From the NCBI GenBank assembly GCA_963576735.1, contig OY755182.1:3782001-3846000 (forward strand): 64,000 nt of DNA, in the 5' to 3' direction. The translations under genes were made by a program, and so were the position numbers. Numbering within the stretch: position 1 is the stretch's first letter; each line of letters begins with the position of its first letter. This stretch comes from Bedellia somnulentella (lineage: Eukaryota > Arthropoda > Insecta > Lepidoptera > Bedelliidae). Positions 31,522 through 42,754 of this stretch are shown here, piece after piece. The notes below the pieces were generated by a model. It did no database searches and was not told where the DNA came from. It was given only the letters and a program-made list of their open reading frames with translations.

Positions 31522-32175
31522 TCCATACTAATATTATAAATGGGAAAGTGAGTTTGTTTGTTCCGCTTTCACGCCGTAAATACTGAACCGATTGCTTTGA
31601 AATTTTTCAGACGTGTAGTTAGAAGTCTAAATTAAATAATAGGGTACTTTTTATCCCGGAAAAAATATGTTCCCACGGGAAATCAAAAATATTGTTTGCT
31701 TACTAAATGCATTGGAGATGGCGCTGTGTATCGTTTAAAACAACGTAAAATATTGTAAACTAATATAAAAATCAAAATTTAGAAGCTTAATGGTACGGTA
31801 ATGCATCCCCGAAAATAAGGAACTCCCGAGCCATGATGTACTATTTTTTTATCGTATACTTTTTTTTTACATCTACTTATATTGCAAACGAATATTAACA
31901 TGTAAATATAGAAACTAAATGAAACGACGACGATTCCTTGAAACTAAGGAATCCGCAAGAGTTCTCATAGGAACATCAAAAAACCTTAACTCATATATGG
32001 CTCAAAATATTGCAGCGATTATTTTTATCATCGATGGAATTCACATCAGACACTTTGTTAATGTTCATTTTGGAAAGATGAAGGGGTTTCATCAATTTAA
32101 ATGACAAATTTGTTTATCAATAGTAAGACTAATGTGAAATAAAGCGTAATAAAAATTTGACACCGCCCCGGTAAC

Positions 32176-32262
32176 GTCTCCGTGGCGTAGCGGTATAACT
32201 AACTACTATGAATATTTAATTAGAACTATTATGAATCAATCGTCCCGGGTTCGTATCTCAGG
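32176..32262 (+). repeat. tRNA-like segment inside Helitron 2
   Basis: GTCTCCGTGGCGTAGCGGTA and CCCGGGTTCGTATCTC correspond to the block at 29871. It is interrupted by AT-rich bases and degraded. Confidence 0.65.
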
Positions 32263-32696
32263 TAATTCAAGCTTTTTGTAAAAAAAATTTTTGTCAGCTT
32301 AAAATAACACTATGTATAATAATAACAAGCACTATCCCTTCAATTTAGCGATTATTTTGGAAGGAGATCCACCACTAATCATCCCTATATTGCCGAGCAA
32401 TCGCTGCAAGCTCTCCCACTATCACCAACGGTCAGTGTAGGGGGCAGCACCGGGCCGTCGCCGCAGCGCCAAACTACTATCCGTATCTGTACTTACTAGA
32501 GATATTCTCATTTCTGAACATAAAAACTTGGTATATTTGTTTCATGATTCTTATGAACAATTAAAAAGGAATTTTTGGAACTCATCCCCTAACGGGTTGA
32601 TATAGCAAATGAAAGTTAATATAGAGTTTTTTTACATTTTATAATAAAATTTGGTGCGATTGAATTTATGAAATCCAACTATCAATCATTCATGAA

Positions 32697-32888
32697 TATA
32701 TGCTAACAACCATAAATTCCATAAAAGGGTGGCCTTATAGCTTATAGCTTCGGAGAAACTAATTCTTCATCCAATTTTGGAAATATATTGATAAAAGATA
32801 GGTTAATAAAGATTGTTAGTGATGGGTCACAAACTGCATCGCCCAACAATCACTTAAAAAGCCTCAATGTCCTTTATGTCATTTACAA
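32697..32888 (-). mobile_element. old SINE-M within Helitron 2
   Basis: ATGCTAACAACCATAAATTCC through TGCATCGCCCAACAATCACT. Its position matches 30308-30480. Confidence 0.75.
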
Positions 32889-33009
32889 CGCCCGCGGGAT
32901 TATAAATATAAAAAACAGAAGTTGAGACAGTGTTTCGGTATTTTGGTATTATGTAAACTGGATGCAAAAAATGAAGTCCAGCGGACGAAGTCGCGGGGCA
33001 AAAAGCTAG

Positions 33010-33042
33010 TATATATATATATATATATATACATATATAATA
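33010..33042 (+). repeat. (TA)n at the Helitron 3' boundary
   Basis: TA alternation starts at the base after CTAG. This suggests insertion into, or growth of, a TA microsatellite. Confidence 0.9.
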
Positions 33043-33133
33043 AACATATTATATAATATAATACACATAAACTTAGGGTATAATAAATTGATATAGGAAA
33101 GATCATAAACTAATTACAGTGGCAATAGTAATT

Positions 33134-33222
33134 AGGTGACAAAGTCACGTGATGTTCAGAAGTATTAGTACCTCTGCCAACCCCTTCGGGGATATTCGGC
33201 GTGAACGTTTATGTTATGTTAC
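33134..33222 (+). mobile_element. SINE-A 3' end, very well conserved
   Basis: AGGTGACAAAGTCACGTGAT through CTCTGCCAACCCCTTCGGGG and TTTATGTTATGTTA, matching the 18045 copy. It is heavily 5'-truncated. Confidence 0.9.
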
Positions 33223-33307
33223 ATAAACTAATTACTATAATAGTTATAGAAAGTAAATCTTTTTAATTAAATAAAACATATTTACCTATAACATGAATAT
33301 TATTATT

Positions 33308-34312
33308 AGTAACTCTATGAGGATTCTAGTGCATGTGTAAGAGTAAACGGGGAAAACACTGACTGGTTCGGAAGCTCTAGGGGTATCCGACAGGGATGTG
33401 TAGCTTCTCCGTGGCTCTTCAATTTGTTCATGGATGACTGTATGACAGAGTTGCGTGAAAGTGATTATGGACTAAGAATGGGTGGATTCATCATTAATTG
33501 CCTCTTGTATGCTGACGATCAAGTGCTACTTGCATCATCGGCAGAAGAGTTGCAAGAGATGGTGAATATTGCATGTGAGTCTTTTGTAAGAAAGGGAATG
33601 AGGGTGAAAGTGGATAAGACCAAAACGATGGTTTTTGAGAGACAGGAAGATGTGACAGAATGCGTGATTGATGGTAAGGATGTGGAACAGGTGAAGGAGT
33701 TTGTATACCTGGGAAGTTTGTTTACAAGGGATGGAAAATGTGATGAAGACATTGAAAGAAGAGTGAAAAAGGGTAATGCGGTAAATGGAGCAATGAATAG
33801 CCTAATGATCAGTCAATCGGTGTCTAAAAGGCCCGAATGGCTGTGCATGATGCTGTTCTTGTTCCTACGCTTATGTATGGAAGCGAATGTTGGGTGTGGC
33901 AGAAGAAGCATGTGAGCAGAGTGAATGCAGTAGAGATGAGGTCCCTCAGAAAAATTTGTAATGTTAGATTGTGCGACCGAGTGAGAAATAGTGTTATTCG
34001 TGAAAAGTGTGGTGTGAAAGATGATATTGTAAGAAAGATAGAAAAAGGAATGTTGAGATGGTTTGGGCACATAGAGAGGATGGATGATAGGAAATTGGTA
34101 AAAGGGATCTATAGAGCTAGTGTGGATGGTAATGTTAGTAGAGGACGACCACGGAAAACATACTTGGACCAAATTGAGAGTGTGCTCAAAAAGGCTGGCG
34201 TCCGAAGTATGAAGAATAAAAGAGCATGTATGAAAAGATTGATGGATGTAAACGAAGCTAGAGAGGTTTGTCAGGATCGTGCGAAGTGGCGATCAATAGT
34301 CTCTGCCTACCC
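33308..34312 (+). pseudogene. RTE LINE, 5'-truncated, one-base frameshift
   Basis: Codons from 33308 read YEDSSACVRVNGENTDWF, then RT motif B (GIRQGCVASPWLFNLFMDD), motif C (LLYADDQVLLASS), the thumb and FVYLGSLFTRDGKCDEDIER. Near 33826 the reading shifts by one base: GTCTAAAAGG lacks one base relative to GTCTGAAAAGG in the 53.7-kb copy. The second frame (33837-34312) carries the C-terminus, including LMYGSECWVWQKKH, GMLRWFGHIERMDD and GRPRKTYLDQIE. It ends in a WRSIVSAYP block at the LINE 3' tail. RT motif A and the endonuclease are missing. Confidence 0.9.
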
Positions 34313-34427
34313 CTTATTACAACAACATACAATATATACCATAAAAGATAGACATAAACTGTTGTGGATTTTTTTTAGATAATTTTATGAAGAATATTTC
34401 CGTCACACATGATTTCTATGTAAGTTT

Positions 34428-34625
34428 AACCATTAAGGCTGCATACGCGACGGAAGCTTAAAAAATGGAGTAACTTCTCCCGTTTTCCCAAAATTTCCCA
34501 AAATTCCCCTTTACTACTCTCCTGAAAAGTATACAAAAACCTGTCCAGGAGTATGAAGAATAATTGTACCAAGTTTCGTTAAAATCCGTCGAGTAGTTTT
34601 TGTTTCCATAAGGCACATACAAACC

Positions 34626-34665
<40 letters not shown>

Positions 34666-34790
34666 GTCAGACAAAAATTTTACTGATTGCATTTTTGGCA
34701 TCAGTATCGATCCCTAATTACCACCTGATAGTTATTTTGAAAATATATTTCATGTACAGAATTGACCTCTCTACAGATTTATTATAAGTA
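34428..34790 (+). repeat. LINE 3'-UTR block with (ACAG)n
   Basis: TTTCGTTAAAATCCGTCGAG, an ACAGACAG array (34628-34674), CATTTTTGGCATCAGTATCG and CTACAGATTTATTATAAGTA. I recognise this as a lepidopteran RTE-type 3' end, distinct from the RTE family at 33.3 kb. Confidence 0.65.
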
Positions 34791-35548
34791 TAGAAGATAT
34801 GGACAGAACAGGACCGGGAGTTGGTTTTGCTGGACAAGTAAGTATGTGGTTTTGAAAGTTTTTTTTTATTTGAAATATTCACAAATTGATCACTTTCTTG
34901 TCGGTCTTTTTAAACGATATTTCTTATAAAGCTTGCGTTGAAAGTTTAATTTTCAGACTAGTCACAAATTATCCTTCAATTAATTGCGTTTGCTCAACAC
35001 AACTTCCAGAAGTAGCTGAGACATGTCTACCTATAGCTCTGAAGCTCTGATTTGCCTTTTTTGGGATTGAAAGCCACGAGTAAGTATAAGTAGGTTTTTA
35101 AACATGTGTATTTAACTCCATTCATTTAGTAATCGCTTTAAGAAAACATTTTTTCATCTGAAGTAGGATGCAATTTTGAGCTTTTTCTGCTAACGGTACC
35201 ACAATGATTTGTTATACGGGTAGTCCGGAAAACCAGTCGCAATGGTGGCGAATTGTTTTGGGCAGAAGATGTGATATTTTGAAATTTTTATTGAGGTTGC
35301 ATAGGTGAGCGAAAAAGTATGGACTCGTGTATTTTTGACTCTCTTTATGCTATGGCGAATCATATTTTAGTTTTATCTGCAATTTTGATTACTTTTGACT
35401 CTGAAGTTAATAAATACACTTTACCCATCCACTCCATAAAACTTGTTTTGCTTTACTCAAATATATGTATATTTTGATGTTTGTTAGTGAGGTAATCAAG
35501 AGCACTACCTTTTTCCTTTCTTTGAATGACCAAGGTATTTGAGTTGGT
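34791..35548. other. mostly unassigned; SINE-M scrap at 35000-35090
   Basis: ACTTCCAGAAGTAGCTGAGA and CTCTGATTTGCCTTTTTTGG are a decayed plus-strand SINE-M 3' end. Nothing else is recognised. Confidence 0.45.
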
Positions 35549-35640
35549 AGTAGCAGTGAGGCTGCCCTCGTAGCATGAGGCGTGTGAGAGCGAGTATGTC
35601 ATGTGAGAAGTGAGGTACTGACAGATTTTTTAGGAGCATT
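35549..35640. mobile_element. SINE-A-related scrap
   Basis: GCTGCCCTCGTAGCATGAGG and GTCATGTGAGAAGTGAGGTA match the family at 19790. Confidence 0.5.
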
Positions 35641-35751
35641 TTTGTCATATACTCAATGGCGTATTCCTAAAATCGGTGTATTTGTAAAAAAAAAATTGGA
35701 TTTTTTTTTACTTAGTGAAAATTGCATACACTCATATACATAACATAACAT

Positions 35752-35992
35752 AACATATACTCACGGCTATAAATTCTTAGAAGGGGTAGCCAGAGCTAAG
35801 GAATTAGAAATTCTTCAGCCACTTTTCGAAATGTGAGTGGGGAAAAGGTGGTAAAAGTAAAGGTTGTTGGTGATGGGTCTCCAACGGCATCGCCCAAAAA
35901 TCTTTTAAAAGCCCCAATACCGTTAGTCGCCTCTTACGTACACTCATCAGTAGAAACGGGGTAGTGCTATTCTAAGCCGACACTACACGGCA
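35752..35992 (-). mobile_element. SINE-M, full length
   Basis: ATATACTCACGGCTATAAAT to CCGACACTACACGGC. The tail is CATAACATAACATAAC, a SINE-A-like 5-mer rather than the usual TACA. Confidence 0.9.
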
Positions 35993-36001
35993 AACAATCA
36001 T

Positions 36002-36192
36002 ATACTTACGCCATAAATCAACTTTTGAAACTTCAGTGAGGAGAAGATTACGAAATATGAGACAACGTTGGTGATATGTTTTCAGCCGTCTCGGTCAATA
36101 TCCTAAAAAGCCCTGGCACCATAAGGCGCCTCGCCCATTACGACACCCGCGGGTAGAAATGCGTTAGTGCTATTTTAAGCCTGTGTTGTGTA
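36002..36192 (-). mobile_element. SINE-M, diverged
   Basis: TACTTACGCCATAAATCAAC, GTCTCGGTCAATATCC and CCTCGCCCATTACGACACCC. The CCAGAGC segment is deleted. Confidence 0.75.
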
Positions 36193-36227
36193 TGAACAGT
36201 AAATACAATATTAGAAACAAAATTCGC

Positions 36228-36410
36228 CGTGTAATGCCGACTTAGAACGTCACTGTTCCTTCTACCCACGGATGTCGTAAGAGGCGACTAAGGTTATGGA
36301 GCATTTTCACGTGGTTTTTGGGCTAACTCTCAATGTGGCTGAGGAGATTCTAGCTCTAAAACTCTGGCTACCCCTCTTTGGGATTTATGGTCGTGAATGT
36401 ATGTATGTAA
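36228..36410 (+). mobile_element. SINE-M with internal deletion
   Basis: GCCGTGTAATGCCGACTTAG, GTCGTAAGAGGCGACTAAGG, then a jump from TTTTGGGC to the CTCAATGTGGCTGAGGAG segment and the CTCTGGCTACCCCTCTTTGG tail. Confidence 0.85.
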
Positions 36411-36848
36411 AAAAAATATTTAGATAATTCATATTAAAAGAAGAACAAATACTTGTATTCTAACCCCCCGCCAGTCCTTGTAAAGCCTGGAATTGAACAA
36501 TTTGTACGAATTTATGTCGAGAGCCGCTTTTCTATGTTTCATTATAAATGACTCGGTGTGATATGGGGTAGAGTCATTTATAATTAAAATGGCTTTCCAG
36601 AAATAACTCATACACAAATATAAACGTTAACTGATGCAACCTATAAATTCCAGAGATAAATCGTATTATATATTATTTTTTTTGAATATAAATTAAATAG
36701 TATTAATGATGGTTTAATAACTACAGCAGCACAGAGGGTCAACTCTGCGCATCGAGAACAATAATTAGCATACTTATCTCTTCTACACATATTAAAATTC
36801 GTTTTTTCTCCCTCGCACGATCGAATATTCGGATTTTGACATTTTGTA

Positions 36849-37098
36849 ATACATACATGCATACATATACTCACGGCTATATTTCCCTAGAAGGGGTAGC
36901 CAGAGCTAAGAAATTATAAATTCCTCAGCCACTTTTGGAAGTTGAGTGGGGAAAAGATGGTAAAAACAAAGGTTTTTGGTGATGGGTCTCCAACCGCATC
37001 GCCCAAAAATCCAATAAAAAGCCCCAATACCCTTAGTCGCCTCTTATGACACTCGTGGGTAGAAAGGGGTAGCGACATTCTAAGCTGGCACTACACGA
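36849..37098 (-). mobile_element. SINE-M, full length
   Basis: ATATACTCACGGCTATATTT to GCTGGCACTACACG. It is close to the copies at 30003 and 43915, forming a subfamily with CCAATAAA in place of CCCTTAAA. Confidence 0.9.
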
Positions 37099-37344
37099 CC
37101 GTATATGTATAGAACAATATTTTAAATATTAGCGCTTTCTATTCCATGAAACCAACGACAACTACGGAGGTATAGTCGGATTCGTCGGATATCATCATGT
37201 ATTCTCATATCTCAGAAATGTCAAAATTACGAATATTCGATCGTATATATCAAAAATTTCATGCATACAAAAACTCATACATATACTTACAGTATCCCAA
37301 AGTGTAGAATAGTTCCCAAAGTTATATGTAGCTGATGGATAAGA

Positions 37345-37510
37345 TTGTGTGAAGATGTGTTCGTCTAAAATGGCGATACGCCTTCCCTATCACGTGAATG
37401 CACTATGTAAGCCAAACGGGTCTCAAAATTACATGGGATGTGTAGAAGTATTGGTACCTCTACCACCTGATTTGCCACTGAGGGTTTACTACGTAAACGT
37501 TGAATTTGTG
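37345..37510 (+). mobile_element. SINE-A 3' half, decayed
   Basis: GTTCGTCTAAAATGGCGATA, CTATCACGTGAATGCACTAT and GAAGTATTGGTACCTCTACC. Confidence 0.7.
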
Positions 37511-37865
37511 AGACTAATAACAAATATTAAACACCGATTAAGGCAAACTCCATAGTTTACATTCCAGAATTTACTTTATTAATTTTACCAACCGTTTTGA
37601 CGCATAACTTCGAATAAATCATTTCAGTCATTTCAAAGAAGATATAACCTGATAAAATGTTCATCATACCATAAGCCATAACTTTTAGAACCTCAGATAA
37701 TGTCTCACGTTTTTTATGTCAAGAGTTTTTACGTTCTACATTACTTTGTGAAGGAATAATTTTGCGTACTACCTAAATTATGAGCATGAGTTAAGGAAGT
37801 AAGTTTTTAATTTTTGTGAAATTTATTCTAGCATCTTTGTTTATGAGAATTCTTACTTACTCATA
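37511..37865. other. unassigned AT-rich spacer
   Basis: No feature recognised. Confidence 0.4.
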
Positions 37866-38027
37866 CTCCCGGTAATAAATCACAATAGCCAAAAGGTGTT
37901 GCCAGAGTTTTAGAACTAGAAACTCCTCAGCCACATTTGGGAGTTGATAAGGGACAAAATGTCCGAAATAAAGTATCGTAAGTGATGGGTCTGCAATTGC
38001 ACCGCCCAAACACCACTTAATAGCCAT
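37866..38027 (-). mobile_element. SINE-M 3' half
   Basis: CTCCCGGTAATAAATCACAA through TTGCACCGCCCAAACACC. Confidence 0.72.
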
Positions 38028-38089
38028 GCATAAAAGAGCCTGTATTAGTAATATAACGAGTATGAGTGAAGCAAGACGTATTTGTTAGG

Positions 38090-38155
38090 CTAATGAACTA
38101 GCCTCTGCCTACCCTAATGGGAATAATGGGCGTGAGCGTAAGTGAGTAAGCGAAA
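38090..38155 (+). mobile_element. RTE LINE extreme 3' end
   Basis: ACTAGCCTCTGCCTACCCTA then ATGGGAATAATGGGCGTGAG and a GTAAGTGA-type tail. Confidence 0.75.
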
Positions 38156-39302
38156 ATTTCTTATTTATCAGAGTACGCTTGTATGTAATCGTTTATAATG
38201 ATAAAATATTAGCTCAGTGACATATAATGTAAAGCGTCAATTTCTAAAATATCAACACATATTGGATCAAAGGAATTCTCGAGAGATCGCAATTTGAGTT
38301 GAGTATTTGTGTTGCTCTCGGGTACTTGTGTTGTTGTTATTCCGAAAATGTTATTGTTATAATGAATTTTGTTTGAGATAGATGAAAAAGGAACGCATTT
38401 TTAAGTTTTAATTATCCGGGCTTACAATGGTAATGAAATTTGATAGAAAATCTAGATTTAAAATATAATCACAAACTTAATGTTATGAAGGACAAGTCAG
38501 ACTGTCGTTTGTTTTATCTTCATTCCTACTATTGAAATTGAAAGAAAAAAATACCTACTTAAACAAATTTTGTTACTAAATCTTCAATTAGCCGTAAGAC
38601 TCTACACCAAACCTCTCCAGAGAAAAACTTAACAAAAGAATTCAAAAATATCCTTAAACATACTCAAACAAAAATGAAATAAAGCTTAAACACAAAACTA
38701 ATTAAAACTACGTAATTCCTTAATGAAAATATCCGACACGTCCACGTGTACACTAAGCTGGGCTATCATCTGCTTTGTATACATTTTTCAGTAGCCGACC
38801 TACTCCCAGACCAGATCTGTATCCTTATTTCACGGACGATGTAATGCTTTCCTAGTTACGGCTGGCGTCCATTGTAACAACTATATATTTTTACATTGTT
38901 TTGTGTTTTATAAAGGAAGGGATTAATTGATATGAGTAGAATGTGACGTTATATATATTGTGTATATTGTACGTCTATTTGTTATGGTGTGATATAAATT
39001 AAAGTGGTTTGATTTGTATGCGATGTGGGGTGAAAGAGATATTGTATAGATGATAGTAATTTTAAGTTAACGCATATAGAGATAAAATAGAAAATTTGCT
39101 CAAAAAAGAAGACGCCTGAAGTTTACAATCGAATTAAAATATTTATGAATGTAAATTAAAAGAGATTTTGCATGATTGTCTAATGTGGCGAAAGATAGTC
39201 TCTGCCTACCTGCAAAGTAACTAAATGCATACATATATGAAGGTATCTATGAATGACGTTATTTTTGGAGTTATTAATTAATAATAACATACAGATCCAA
39301 AT
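38156..39302. other. unassigned AT-rich stretch
   Basis: The longest stretch without an assigned repeat. Only a scrap near 39186 (GATAGTCTCTGCCTACC) recalls the RTE tail. Confidence 0.4.
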
Positions 39303-39366
39303 CACATTAAAATTTATGAGTGATTTCACTATGCGAATAAATGATTCTTCTTTCTTTCTTTCTTTA
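39303..39366 (-). mobile_element. GAAA-tailed repeat end, inverted
   Basis: ACTATGCGAATAAATGATTC then TTCTTTCTTTCTTTCTTT. It mirrors the ends at 15798 and 31225. Confidence 0.6.
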
Positions 39367-39487
39367 TATATCACATCATGATTTGGTAACAAAAAGTGAG
39401 AGCCTCATTATTTAGGCATATAAAAAGAAAAAAGCTGAAAGCGACTTGAGCACCAAGGTCTAGCTTTTTAAACCTCTTACTTATACA

Positions 39488-39640
39488 CATATACTCATGG
39501 CGATCAATCCCATAAAGGTTTAGCCAGAGCTTCAGTGTTACAAATTCCTTAGCCTTTTTTGGGAATGGAGTAGGGTAAGAGAGTAAAATAATGATTCGAT
39601 AATGGGTAATCAGCCGCATAGCTCAAAACATAATAAAAAA
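39488..39640 (-). mobile_element. SINE-M 3' half, diverged
   Basis: CATATACTCATGGCGATCAA through CAGCCGCATAGCTCAAAACA. Confidence 0.7.
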
Positions 39641-40112
39641 CACCAGCAAGAAGAAATGTATTAAGCTAACCACTAAGCTACAACACACTATAGCATCGCC
39701 AAATTAACCAATTACCTAGGAGAGAACGGCCCTAATATCGACAAACCAACGTAAATGTAAAACAGGCGAAACGGTTCACAAGATTTATATCGCTAGTTTA
39801 TTTTGCTGGGCAGATTTGCACAGAGGCCCAAGGACTGATTGTGGTTTTTCAGAAAAGACAGGCCCAAGCCGATTATCAAAAGATCCTTTTACTAAATCAC
39901 TTTGAAGCAGATTTATTGCGATTCTAGCATTGAAATGGTAATGTATCTGTTTTGTGGTCATCGTAGTGTGTAAATGCTTTCCTGTTGTTTAATGTTCTTT
40001 CAGGTTCTTTATTTGTTTTAGTTTTGTTAGCAGTTCTTTGTGAGCTTTTGTAGTTTATTTTTTATCGAACGCCCATGAATTTATTTTGAGATTAATCTCA
40101 AGAGGTAATTAT
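39641..40112. other. unassigned spacer
   Basis: No feature recognised. Confidence 0.4.
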
Positions 40113-40212
40113 ACTTCTGAAAATCCATTGAAACTTGTTACCTGGTTCAAAGTATCAACGTTTCGCTGCGACTGAGCATTCACTTTATAGGGGACAGGCC
40201 TATTGTTGATTC
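40113..40212 (-). mobile_element. SINE-A core, decayed
   Basis: ATACTTCTGAAAATCCATTG, GTTACCTGGTTCAAAGTATC and TATAGGGGACAGGCCTATTG. Confidence 0.6.
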
Positions 40213-40255
40213 AAATATAAAACTTAGTGGGTAATAAGGCTTCGCACGCCGAAGT

Positions 40256-40498
40256 TTGGAGCGAAGCTGAACAAAATTAAAGAGATCATATATGTTTACA
40301 ATAGATTCCCATAGACTTACACGTGAAACTTCAAAAGGTGATCATTCCTCAATGGTAAGATTTACCCCAAAAATCTCTCTGTCACAATCTGATCCTTTGA
40401 CCATCATGCCAAATGTGGTTGAGGTCGGATGAACCGTTAACTAGGAGTTAGGTTACATGCGAAAAAAAACTTCGGGGGTAAATGGAGCTTCGCTCCAA
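40256..40498. mobile_element. candidate MITE with 13-bp inverted ends
   Basis: TTGGAGCGAAGCT (40256-40268) is exactly inverted at 40486-40498. A second GC-rich hairpin (GCTTCGCACGCCGAAG) lies just outside on the left. No target-site duplication was found. Confidence 0.45.
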
Positions 40499-41005
40499 TA
40501 AGTACTAGATTGAGCTTTAATGTTATAAAGTTAATTCAGCTATGATCTTCGTATAAGTAACCTTTTTTTCTTAAAACAACTTAACAAGGACCACACCATG
40601 TCTTTCATTACTTTCAATACTGAGAATTGAAGCCTTTTTCAACTAAGGTCAAAATTTTTGTTGGTTTAATAACTTCGCTAATTAACACAGCAACAAGTGG
40701 GTCATGGAAGTGTGTCAAAAGAATATTGACGATCACAAGTTGTAAGTAATTACGGGCAGTTTGAAAAAAACGTAGTTCATCTCGACGCGTGAACACATCA
40801 ATCATCTTATGACGTCACACAATCAATCACTAGACACGCATCATGTTAATTAAAATGTCAGTGTTACTTTGACACCCTTAGACAGAATTAGTCAAGTTAA
40901 TATTTAAAAAATATTGATAGAAAATGCGGACAATTTTAGTGTTTTATGCTTTCTCATCAGGCGCGTTATAAATATGTACGTCGCAGTCATTAAATTGAAA
41001 ATATA
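40499..41005. other. unassigned spacer
   Basis: No feature recognised. Confidence 0.4.
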
Positions 41006-41244
41006 TACATATACTCACGGCTATAAATCACTAAAAGGGGTAGCCAGAGCTGAGAAATTAGAAATTCTTCAGCCACTTTTGGAAGTTGAGTGGGGAAAAG
41101 ATGGTAGAATAAAGGTTATTGGTGATGGGTCTCCAACCGCATCACCCAAAAATCCCTTAAAAAGCTCCAAGTCCGTTAGTCGCCTCTTACGTACACCCAC
41201 CGGAAGAAATGAGGTAGTGCTATTCTAAGCCGACACTACACAGC
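41006..41244 (-). mobile_element. SINE-M, full length
   Basis: ATATACTCACGGCTATAAAT to CCGACACTACACAGC. Confidence 0.9.
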
Positions 41245-41454
41245 TATCACTGAAAATATATAAGATAAAAAAACAGAAAAATCTTAGTCAGACTAATTTA
41301 TAGCCTTTTATTAAGAGTCGGTATTTAGTTAACGGCTTGCTGCTAAAATAAATAACAAAATTTATTGAATGACTTTATTAAAATGTATATGCAAACATAT
41401 TAATTAAGAAGTGTTATATTAAAAACTACCTTTTGAAAATGTATAAACACATAA

Positions 41455-41640
41455 ATATATTCACGGCTATAACTCCCAAGAAGTAAGAACAGAACTTTGA
41501 ACTAAATAGCCAGCTACTTTTGAAATATGAATGGGGAAAACAGGAGTAAAATTAAAAATGGTCGGTGATAAGTTTCCATCTCCAGCCCAAATCGCCCAAC
41601 AATCACTAAAAAAACTTCAAAACCTTTATCACACCTCTTA
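41455..41640 (-). mobile_element. SINE-M, decayed
   Basis: ATTCACGGCTATAACTCCCA, AAATCGCCCAACAATCACTA and CACACCTCTTACGATACT. Confidence 0.7.
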
Positions 41641-41689
41641 CGATACTTGACAAAAGGATAGGTGATTGCAAATTGGCTACAGAAATCTT

Positions 41690-41920
41690 TACAGATAATG
41701 TGAAAGGTGTTAGTAAGGGACGATCTCGGAGGACACATTTCGACCAATAGAGAGTGTTCTCAAAAAGGCAGGCTTCCAAGGTATGAAGAATAGAAAAGCA
41801 TGCATGAAAATATTGATTTAAGTAAACGAAACAAGAGAGGTTTGTCAGAATCTTACAAAGTGGCAATCGATAGTCTCTGCCAACCCCAATGATAACTAAC
41901 GGCGTGAGTATGTACGAAAT
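41690..41920 (+). pseudogene. RTE LINE C-terminal fragment
   Basis: The plus strand keeps the GRSRRTHFDQ block, a KKAGF-like block and the ACMKI, NETREVCQN, KWQSIVSA segment across several frame changes. It ends CCAACCCCAATGATAACTAA then CGGCGTGAGTATGTA. Confidence 0.75.
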
Positions 41921-42123
41921 AAAAATACGAGTTGTTTGTTTGGTGAAGGAAAGCGAAAAATAAGTGATGTCTTCATCTGTTACCAATAAAATAAAACTCT
42001 TGCCAAGATACCGTACTACTAAACGGCCATTAGTCCTAAATCACTTCTGTTGAGGACAGACTGCTAATCGAGCTATATCTGAGTGAAACTTTCGGGTGAA
42101 ACACTTCCGTCCTTTTCCCAGGA
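41870..42123 (+). repeat. tandem duplication, left copy
   Basis: From the RTE tail through GATACCGTACTACTAAACGG and GAAACACTTCCGTCCTTTTC. It matches 42755-43067 at roughly nine bases in ten. Confidence 0.85.
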
Positions 42124-42361
42124 TTTGTGGATGTTCTGATAAGAGGCCTGATAAGGTGTTTGAGGACATTTTAAGGGTTGAAGGTCAGGAGATAGATTTT
42201 TTTGGCGACTTTTAGTCGCTTTGAGTGTAGAAATGTGAGATGTCAATGAGTTTTGCAAGGAGAAATAAGTTGCTTAAAATTTTAATTAACATTTTAATAC
42301 TGATAATTCGAAGTATGTATCAAAAGATTGATGAATGTTAACGAAGCTCGAGTTAGAATGT

Positions 42362-42738
42362 TTTGTTCCTAAAAACTTCATGTGGGGATTATTACTGCCT
42401 CGTTGATGGCACGGGTGCGAGCCAGTAGCAACAGCATCGTGAGGGCTGTTGCTGAAAATTTTGACTGTCCCATTTTGGCTCACTGGGTGCGGACCATTCA
42501 CTGGAACAGGGAATGTACCGCGTACAGTGTGGCAAAGTGACGACACCATAAGATTTTATATAGATTACAATAATAATACTAACAATAGGTTTAAGTAATT
42601 TTCACTGTCTACTAACAAATATATGGATGTTGTAACGTCTGAAATAAATGAATAAATAAATTACTAATAAGTAACGGAAAGAAAAATTTCGACACAGGCG
42701 GGGATTAAACCCACGACCTCCGGGTATATGCCCCCGTA
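42362..42738 (-). mobile_element. SINE-B interrupted by a 260-bp insertion
   Basis: TTCATGTGGGGATTATTAC (to 42396) continues at 42658 as TTACTAATAAGTAACGGAAA, then GTTTAATCCCCGCCTGTG in reverse. The insert (42397-42657) ends with a TAAATGAATAAATAAA tail typical of a retroposon 3' end. Its start (GCCTCGTTGATGGCACGGGT) is not assigned. Confidence 0.65.
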
Positions 42739-42754
42739 ATAGATTTGCTAGGAT

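Larger units (their letters stand above)
31522..33009 (+). mobile_element. non-autonomous Helitron copy 2 (Lep1-like)
   Basis: The 5' end is TCCATACTAATATTATAAAT after A. The 3' end is CCAGCGGACGAAGTCGCGGG, then GCAAAAAGCTAG before T. The interior parallels copy 1: a TTCCC(A/C)CAGG-like block, a tRNA-like block (32176-32262), an old SINE-M (32697-32888), then the shared AAAACAGAAGTT and GTATTTTGGTAT end. Confidence 0.82.

Noticed and set aside
33824..34172. Minus-strand ORFs of 82-119 codons
   Set aside because: They are antisense shadows of the RTE C-terminus. The same shadows appear at 54541-54901 opposite the second RTE copy.
3736..34674. Short tandem repeats as a CRISPR-like array
   Set aside because: These are simple microsatellites (ACGG, ACAG, TA, CA, ATT) without spacers, in a eukaryotic genome.
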